Shown here: positions 58,593 to 64,000 of the stretch, piece by piece
Layout of the letters: each line of letters begins with the position of its first letter
How positions within the stretch are numbered: the first letter of the stretch is position 1
Source: Cypionkella sinensis
GTDB lineage: Bacteria; Pseudomonadota; Alphaproteobacteria; Rhodobacterales; Rhodobacteraceae
Length of the DNA: 64,000 nt
Assembly: GCF_042646385.1 (NCBI RefSeq)
Contig: NZ_JBHRTO010000002.1
Coordinates: forward strand, 434,001 to 498,000
Reading direction: 5' to 3'
The notes under the pieces: model-generated
The model's input: only the letters and a program-made list of their open reading frames with translations
Database searches by the model: none
Told to the model about the DNA's origin: nothing
Made by a program: the position numbers and the translations under genes

Positions 58593-61136
58593 TCAGGCGG
58601 CTTGTTCGGCCAAATTGATCGGTCGGGCAAAATCCGGGCAGTATTGCGCTAGGGTTTCGGTGATCGCGCCTTTGCGCAAAGGTTTCGTCATGTAACGGTC
58701 GATCCCGGCAGCCAAAATGCCTTCGGCATCGCCATCCATCGCATGTGCGGTCAGCGCCACGATCGGGATATGGGTTTTTCCCCCCTCGAGCGCGCGGATG
58801 GCGCGGGCTGCGTCGCGGCCGTCCATTTCCGGCATCGAGATATCCATGAAGATCAGATCGGGTTTGAAGGACTGAAACAGCGCGACAGCCTCAACGCCGT
58901 TGTTGGCAAACACCAGTTCAATGTCGATGTCGCGAACCATCTTTTGAAACACCAGTTGATTGGTACGGTTGTCTTCGGCTGTCAGCACCCGCATCTGACG
59001 GCGTTCGGTTTGGGGCGGCGGGGCAGCGGCGGGCGCGGCCTCGGATACAGGCGCGACGAGAGATTGCAGGCGGCGGTAGAGATCGGCACGCAGGATCGGC
59101 TTTTGCAACGTCGCCGCCAGATACTGCGCACCGTCACCTTCGCGCGCATTGGCGGGGCTGGAGGATAACAAAAGAATCGGCGTTTCGATGCCTTGTGCGC
59201 GAATACGGGCGGCGAGGGTCAGACCATCCATTTCGGGCATTTCGTGATCGGTGATGATGGCGTCAAAGCTGGCAGAGGCAAGCGCCGCCAGCGCCTCGGC
59301 CCCGGAACGGCAAAGGGTGACGGTGATGCCACAGGGAACCAGTTGGCGTTCCAAAATCGTGCGGTTGATGAATTGATCGTCCACCACCAACACCCGCTTG
59401 ACTGCGATGGGCAGGCGCAATTCTTCGGCGTCTTCGGCAATCGGCAGCGGCACACGGAAGCCAAAGCAGGCGCCCTTGCCCAGATCGCTATCGACCCAAA
59501 CCTCGCCCTGCATCCGTTCGACCAGCCGTTTGGTGATGGCAAGGCCCAAGCCGGTGCCTTCAAACTTGCGGTTCGACTGGCTTTCAACTTGGTTAAATTC
59601 GCCAAAGATATGCGCAAGGTTTTCTGGCGCGATGCCGATGCCGGTATCTTCGACGGTGATGTGCAGATCCTGACGACCTGCCTCACCTTCCAGCCCGACG
59701 ACGCGGATCAGCACATGGCCTTTTTCGGTGAATTTCACCGCGTTGCCGATCAGATTGGTCAGAATCTGCCGCAACCGACCGGGATCACCGATGTAGCGGG
59801 TGGGCAGGAACATATCGAAGTCGATCATCAGATCGAGCCCTTTTTCGCGAGCGCGCGGCTGTAGCAGCATCGCGATTTCATGGATTGTGCGTTCCATGTC
59901 AAAGGGTTCTGGGTGCAGGGTCAGACGTTCGGCCTCGATCTTGGAGAAGTCGAGAATGTCGTTGATGATCACCAAAAGCGCCTCACCCGAGGAGCGGATG
60001 GTTTCGGCAAACAGCCGCTGTTCTTCGGACAGGGTGGTATCGCAGAGCAGTTCTGCCATGCCCACAACGCCATTCATCGGGGTGCGGATTTCGTGGCTCA
60101 TGTTGGCAAGGAAGGCGGATTTGGCGCGGCTGGCGGCTTCGGCGGCGATGCGCGCGGCCTCTAACGCCTCTTGCTGGGCTTTGAGATGGGTGATGTCGAC
60201 GCGCAAACCGACGCGCCCCCCGTCTGGTGTGCGATGGTCTTGCGCCCTGATCCAGCGGCCATCGGCAAGCTGCTGTTCCACCGGGCCACCAGGATTGCGG
60301 TGTTGCGCGAGGCGTTCGGCAAGCCATTGATCTTCTTGGCCCATTGCGCTGACATGCTGGCCATGCGCCAAGCCATAGCGCAAGATATCCTCAAACTTTG
60401 CGCCCGGAACGATGGCCGGGGCTGAGGCGGAATAGATGTCGCGGTAGCGTTGATTGCAGGTCAAAAGACGTTCCTCTCTGTCATAAAGCACGAAGCCATC
60501 TGGAATGGCCTCGATCGCTGCCCAGATCCGCATTTGTTCTGTGATATCAATGGCAAGCGTGACCATATCGCCATCACGGGCGCGCTGATCGACCATGCGC
60601 ACCCATGCGCCGGATTTGAATTGCACGGTGATCGGTTCGATCACCTCGCCCTCCCATCGGGCAAGCATGTCGGCGACCCAGACATCTGGCGTCAGATCAC
60701 CGAGTTCGACCAAGCCCGCCTCTGCTACGATGCACAAAAGGTCGGCGTAGGGCAGGCCCGGCACAATTTCGGGGTCGTTGAAGGCGGCGAGATAGGCGGC
60801 ATTGGCGGCGATAAGGTGCTGATTGGCATCGAACACCGCAAAGCCGTCTTGAATGGTGTTGATACTGTCCCACAGCCGCCGCTCTGCCATCACGGCCTGG
60901 GTATGGGCGCGGTCAAGGTCTGCGACGAAGCGCGATTGCTGGCCCTTCAACTGCTCGGCCTCGGTCAGGGCGGATTTCACCACCTGACGCTGTTCGACGA
61001 TCTGATCCGACAGGGCGCGGGCGTGCAGGCCGAGTTTGGCATTGGCAGCAAACAACTCTCGGCTTTTCTGTTCAAGCAGACGCTCTGCCGCCAAACGCGC
61101 GCGCCTTTCCTTTGCCAGACGTTCTGCGAAATCCAT
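58593..61136 (-). CDS. Soluble hybrid sensor histidine kinase with two receiver domains
   Basis: An 847-residue cytoplasmic kinase without membrane segments. N-terminal coiled coil (about 1-88), two PAS domains (about 90-200 and 205-318), and a histidine kinase core with His348 in 'FLANMSHEIRTPMNGVVGM', 'LTNLIGNAVKFTE', 'VEDTGIGI' and 'FEGTGLGLAITKRLV'. Receiver 1 is about 588-705 (Asp in 'DAIITDHEMPEMDG', Lys in 'TLQKPI'). Receiver 2 is about 725-835 (Asp in 'LIFMDISMPEMDG', Lys in 'YMTKPL'). All phosphotransfer residues look intact. There is no Hpt domain, so a separate Hpt partner is expected. The signal is unknown. Confidence 0.93.
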   Translation of the reverse strand: MDFAERLAKERRARLAAERLLEQKSRELFAANAKLGLHARALSDQIVEQRQVVKSALTEAEQLKGQQSRFVADLDRAHTQAVMAERRLWDSINTIQDGFAVFDANQHLIAANAAYLAAFNDPEIVPGLPYADLLCIVAEAGLVELGDLTPDVWVADMLARWEGEVIEPITVQFKSGAWVRMVDQRARDGDMVTLAIDITEQMRIWAAIEAIPDGFVLYDREERLLTCNQRYRDIYSASAPAIVPGAKFEDILRYGLAHGQHVSAMGQEDQWLAERLAQHRNPGGPVEQQLADGRWIRAQDHRTPDGGRVGLRVDITHLKAQQEALEAARIAAEAASRAKSAFLANMSHEIRTPMNGVVGMAELLCDTTLSEEQRLFAETIRSSGEALLVIINDILDFSKIEAERLTLHPEPFDMERTIHEIAMLLQPRAREKGLDLMIDFDMFLPTRYIGDPGRLRQILTNLIGNAVKFTEKGHVLIRVVGLEGEAGRQDLHITVEDTGIGIAPENLAHIFGEFNQVESQSNRKFEGTGLGLAITKRLVERMQGEVWVDSDLGKGACFGFRVPLPIAEDAEELRLPIAVKRVLVVDDQFINRTILERQLVPCGITVTLCRSGAEALAALASASFDAIITDHEMPEMDGLTLAARIRAQGIETPILLLSSSPANAREGDGAQYLAATLQKPILRADLYRRLQSLVAPVSEAAPAAAPPPQTERRQMRVLTAEDNRTNQLVFQKMVRDIDIELVFANNGVEAVALFQSFKPDLIFMDISMPEMDGRDAARAIRALEGGKTHIPIVALTAHAMDGDAEGILAAGIDRYMTKPLRKGAITETLAQYCPDFARPINLAEQAA

Positions 61137-61307
61137 GCCCGATCCATCACATTCTGTGCCCCGCCGCAGCGGGGGTCTTGGGCAATCTGGCGCAACAAAA
61201 TGAATGATGGATTAAGATGACAAGTTTCGTTCTGCGCTTCACACCGCTTGCCAAGTCTGCGGCCCCCATGCGACAGTCGGGTCACTGATTTCAGGAGGAT
61301 TTTGGCG

Positions 61308-64000
61308 ATGCGCGTTTGGCTCGGTCGTGCCCTGTTGGGTGCTGTTTCAACACTGTTTATTGCGTCGGCGATGCCGGTTGCGGCGCAAGAGCTGATTCCC
61401 GCCAAGCGCCTGAGCATCAGTGAAAACACCGACATGCCGGGGGGTGATATTTCGTCGATCTTCGACACTACACTGGAAGCCTGCCAGCGGGCTTGTCTGA
61501 CCAACAAATTGTGCAAGGCCTTCACCTTCAACACGCGCAATGGGTCATGTTTTCCGAAATCAAAGGTCGGCGAAGCTGCGCCGTTTGACGGGGCCTATTC
61601 GGGCGAGGTGCTGGAATCGGCCAGCGGTGCGCAAGAACTTGCCAAAACCCGCCGTGCCGAGCTGAATTTCGTGCAGGATTGGGAGTTGGGCAGCATCACC
61701 CAGCAGGCCGCACAACTGGCCAACACGCATACCACCAACGGATATTCGGCCGAAGATCATCTGGGCGCTGCCGCGGATGCCGAGGCAAATGGCGATTACT
61801 TGCTGGCCAGCAATTACGCCGGGGCCGCACTGAACCTGACCGATTCTGCCGATGGCTGGGCCGAATATGCGCGGCTGTTGCTGGCGGCGGGGCAGAAGTC
61901 GGGGGATCGCGGCTATCTGGACCGGGCTTATTACGCATCGGTCAACGCCTATCTGCGGGCGGATAACAAGGCGCAGCAGCACTCGATTCTGCTGACGATG
62001 GGCACGGCGTTGGAGGCCACAGACCGCGGGCGCGATACAGTGCAGGCTTTGCGGTTGGCGCAGAAATTGCAGCCGCGCGATGACACGGCGCTGGCGCTGG
62101 ATGATGCGATTGGCAAATACGGCTTCCGCATTGTCGATAACGTGGTGCAGACCGACACGGCGCGGCCGCGCATCTGTGTGAATTTCTCGGAAAATCTGGC
62201 GAAATCGGGGGTAGATTACGCAAGCTATGTCCAGTTGGCCGATGCAGGTTTGACCGTAACCACCGACGGCTGGCAGCAGCTTTGCGTCGAGGGCGTCACC
62301 TTTGGCTCGCGCAACACCATCACTTTCCGCGAGGGGTTGCCTGCGGCGGATGGGCAGACGCTGGCAAAGTCGATTAGCGTGACGGCCTATGTGCGTGACC
62401 GTAATCCGGGCGTGCGCTTTCCGGGCCGGGGCTATGTGCTGCCGCGCACGGGAGCAGCCTCGATTCCGGTTGAGACGGTGAACACAGAAAAGCTGGAACT
62501 GTCGCTGTATCGCGTGACGGATCGTAACCTGTTGCGTTCGTTGCAGAATGGTTACTTCGGCACGCCGATGGCGGAATATCAGGAATATGATTTCAGCAGC
62601 CAGATCGGCTCGGAAATCTGGAAGGGCGAAGGCGCGGTCAAGCAAGAGGTCAACGTCGACGTGACCACGCGCCTGCCGCTGGATGAGGCGCTGAAGGGCC
62701 AGCCTCCGGGCGTTTACGCATTGCGGGCGGCGGTGCCGGGGGTTGATCCCTATGTGGTGCCGGCGGGCTGGCAGTGGTTCGTGATCTCGGATCTGGGGCT
62801 GACCACGATGTCGGGTGTGGATGGGCTGCATGTGTTTGTCCGCAGCCTTGGCACGGCGGCGGCGGTTGATGGTGTGAGCGTCGATCTTTTGTCGAACACC
62901 AACGAGGTGCTGGGCACGGCCAAGACCGATGCGCAGGGCTATGCCAAGTTTGATGCGGCGCTGGCGCTGGGAACAGGCGGGCTGGCCCCGGCGATGATCG
63001 TGGCACATGACGATACCGATCTTGCGTTCCTGTCGCTGACCGATCCCGAATTTGATCTGTCGGATCGTGGTGTGGCGGGACGTGAGGCGGCACCGCCGGT
63101 CGATGTGTTCCTGACCACCGATCGCGGCGCATATCGCGCGGGTGAGACGATTTATGCCACCGCATTGGCGCGCGATGCCGAGACGGCGGCGATAGAGAAC
63201 CTGCCGCTGACGGCGATTCTGAAGCGCCCGGATGGCGTGGAATACAGCCGCGCGCAGATGGCAGATGCCGGTGCAGGCGGGCATGTGTTTGCGCTGCCGG
63301 TGGGTGGATCGGCCCCGCGTGGGGTGTGGACGCTGGAGGTTTATGCCGATCTGGAAGCCGCTGCACTGACCAGCCAGACCGTTCTGGTGGAAGATTTCCT
63401 GCCCGAGCGCATCGACTTTACCCTGTCGCTGCCGGATCAGCCGATTCATCTGGGCGATGTGCCGCAGGTGAATGTGGATGCGAAGTATCTGTTTGGCGCA
63501 CCAGGGGCTGACCTTGCGATTGAAGGCGAGGTTTTGCTGCGTGCCGCCAAAGAGCTTGAGGCTTGGCCGGGCTATGTGTTTGGCCGCTATGACGCGCCGT
63601 TTGATGCGCAACTGAACTCGTTCGGCGATCTGCGCACCGATGCGGAGGGCAAGGCGGTGGTCGATCTGGCGCTGCCAGAGGTGGAAGATCCGGGCCGTCC
63701 GCTGGAAATACGTGCGACGGTGCGGGTCGCCGAAGGCTCGGGCCGCCCGGTGGAACGCAAGGTCAGCAAGCTGCTGGCGCCGTCGTCGGATTTGATCGGT
63801 GTAAAGCCAATGTTCACCGATGTGGTGCCGGAAGGCTCTGACGCGACATTCAATCTGATCGGGATCGGGGCAGACACCAAGCCGGTGGCGATGAAGGTGA
63901 AATGGACCGTCACGCGGATTGAGGTGAATTATCAGTGGTATCAGAATGGTGGCTATTGGAATTGGGAGCCTGTGACCCGGCGCACCAAGGTTTCCGAAGG
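61308..64000 (+). CDS. Alpha-2-macroglobulin family protein with N-terminal PAN domain (3' end outside window)
   Basis: The first 897 codons of a large exported protein. A signal peptide (about 1-27, ending VAAQ) precedes a PAN/Apple-like domain (about 35-85) with cysteines in 'EACQRACLTNKLCKAFTF' and 'GSCFPKS'. Macroglobulin-type beta domains follow ('VFVRSLGTAAAVDGVSVDLLSN', 'PVDVFLTTDRGAYRAGETIYATALARD'). Bacterial relatives (YfhM type) trap proteases in the periplasm, often with PbpC, which may follow outside the window. AGGAGG lies 9 nt before the ATG. The thioester motif is not reached within the window. Confidence 0.9.
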   Translation, partial: MRVWLGRALLGAVSTLFIASAMPVAAQELIPAKRLSISENTDMPGGDISSIFDTTLEACQRACLTNKLCKAFTFNTRNGSCFPKSKVGEAAPFDGAYSGEVLESASGAQELAKTRRAELNFVQDWELGSITQQAAQLANTHTTNGYSAEDHLGAAADAEANGDYLLASNYAGAALNLTDSADGWAEYARLLLAAGQKSGDRGYLDRAYYASVNAYLRADNKAQQHSILLTMGTALEATDRGRDTVQALRLAQKLQPRDDTALALDDAIGKYGFRIVDNVVQTDTARPRICVNFSENLAKSGVDYASYVQLADAGLTVTTDGWQQLCVEGVTFGSRNTITFREGLPAADGQTLAKSISVTAYVRDRNPGVRFPGRGYVLPRTGAASIPVETVNTEKLELSLYRVTDRNLLRSLQNGYFGTPMAEYQEYDFSSQIGSEIWKGEGAVKQEVNVDVTTRLPLDEALKGQPPGVYALRAAVPGVDPYVVPAGWQWFVISDLGLTTMSGVDGLHVFVRSLGTAAAVDGVSVDLLSNTNEVLGTAKTDAQGYAKFDAALALGTGGLAPAMIVAHDDTDLAFLSLTDPEFDLSDRGVAGREAAPPVDVFLTTDRGAYRAGETIYATALARDAETAAIENLPLTAILKRPDGVEYSRAQMADAGAGGHVFALPVGGSAPRGVWTLEVYADLEAAALTSQTVLVEDFLPERIDFTLSLPDQPIHLGDVPQVNVDAKYLFGAPGADLAIEGEVLLRAAKELEAWPGYVFGRYDAPFDAQLNSFGDLRTDAEGKAVVDLALPEVEDPGRPLEIRATVRVAEGSGRPVERKVSKLLAPSSDLIGVKPMFTDVVPEGSDATFNLIGIGADTKPVAMKVKWTVTRIEVNYQWYQNGGYWNWEPVTRRTKVSE

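Noticed and set aside
61560..63611. A 683-codon open frame antisense to the alpha-2-macroglobulin gene
   Set aside because: Its product is His/Arg/Gln-rich, as expected from reading high-GC coding DNA backwards. The plus-strand frame has a signal peptide and recognisable domains.

Overview
The window is chromosomal DNA from an alphaproteobacterium of the Rhodobacteraceae (Rhodobacter/Gemmobacter/Tabrizicola-like). The base composition is GC-rich. The gene set fits the group: ccrM beside rnhB, the chvI-chvG-hprK-rapZ-EIIA-HPr operon divergent from pckA, a lepB-rnc-era-recO block with acpS and pdxJ, a DUF4170-waaA-lpxK lipid A block, and (2S)-methylsuccinyl-CoA dehydrogenase of the ethylmalonyl-CoA pathway. 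Most of the window is vertically inherited housekeeping DNA. I saw no phage, insertion sequence, CRISPR array, tRNA or rRNA.

Layout. 1-7062: a partial unknown gene, pmbA-cysQ, a DEAD-box helicase with a repetitive basic tail, a membrane-anchored winged-helix protein overlapped by a small secreted protein, and another exported protein. 7176-9112: rnhB-ccrM, with a DnaA box and two GANTC sites between them. 9176-14976: a methyltransferase, an AlkB-type hydroxylase, mutY, and a DciA-like/DsbA-like/CoA-transferase run. 14977-18889: hairpin-rich spacer, an AT-rich orphan, a TIGR02466 protein and the lipid A block. 19030-28436: parC, an SH3 protein, an SDR, HIG1 with a cobalamin adenosyltransferase, etfBA, a DUF6473 protein, hbd and an acyltransferase. 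28469-34862: the regulatory PTS/ChvGI operon and pckA. 35008-39172: a TauE-type exporter, mcd and an MFS transporter. 39241-52506: recO, Pr6Pr protein, DUF1491, era, rnc, lepB, acpS, pdxJ, DUF2062, rsh, rpoZ, folK, a NYN protein, ispH and rnhA. 52501-58006: a cassette of glycosyltransferases with an FkbM methyltransferase. 58056-64000: a TetR-like regulator, a soluble hybrid histidine kinase and the start of an alpha-2-macroglobulin.

How the genes connect. Carbon flow is a clear theme. EtfAB and Mcd are linked steps of acyl-CoA oxidation, Hbd handles hydroxybutyryl-CoA, and PckA is the gluconeogenic exit. ChvGI, HprK, RapZ, EIIA and HPr form a regulatory PTS rather than a sugar-import PTS. 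Tandem LacI-type operator-like sites precede pckA.

Most notable non-coding observations. (1) A two-part element of about 65 bp occurs twice, both times between convergent genes. Its ends are identical, its centre differs, and the spacing is exactly conserved. (2) A perfect DnaA box sits between two CcrM target sites in front of ccrM itself. (3) Two 17-bp direct repeats lie exactly 20 bp apart before pckA. (4) Two further families of short palindromes lie directly after stop codons. The best protein candidates for something little described are the membrane winged-helix protein with its overlapping secreted partner, the glycosyltransferase fused to a degenerate methyltransferase-like domain, and a Kdo-transferase-like protein lacking the usual catalytic glutamate motif.
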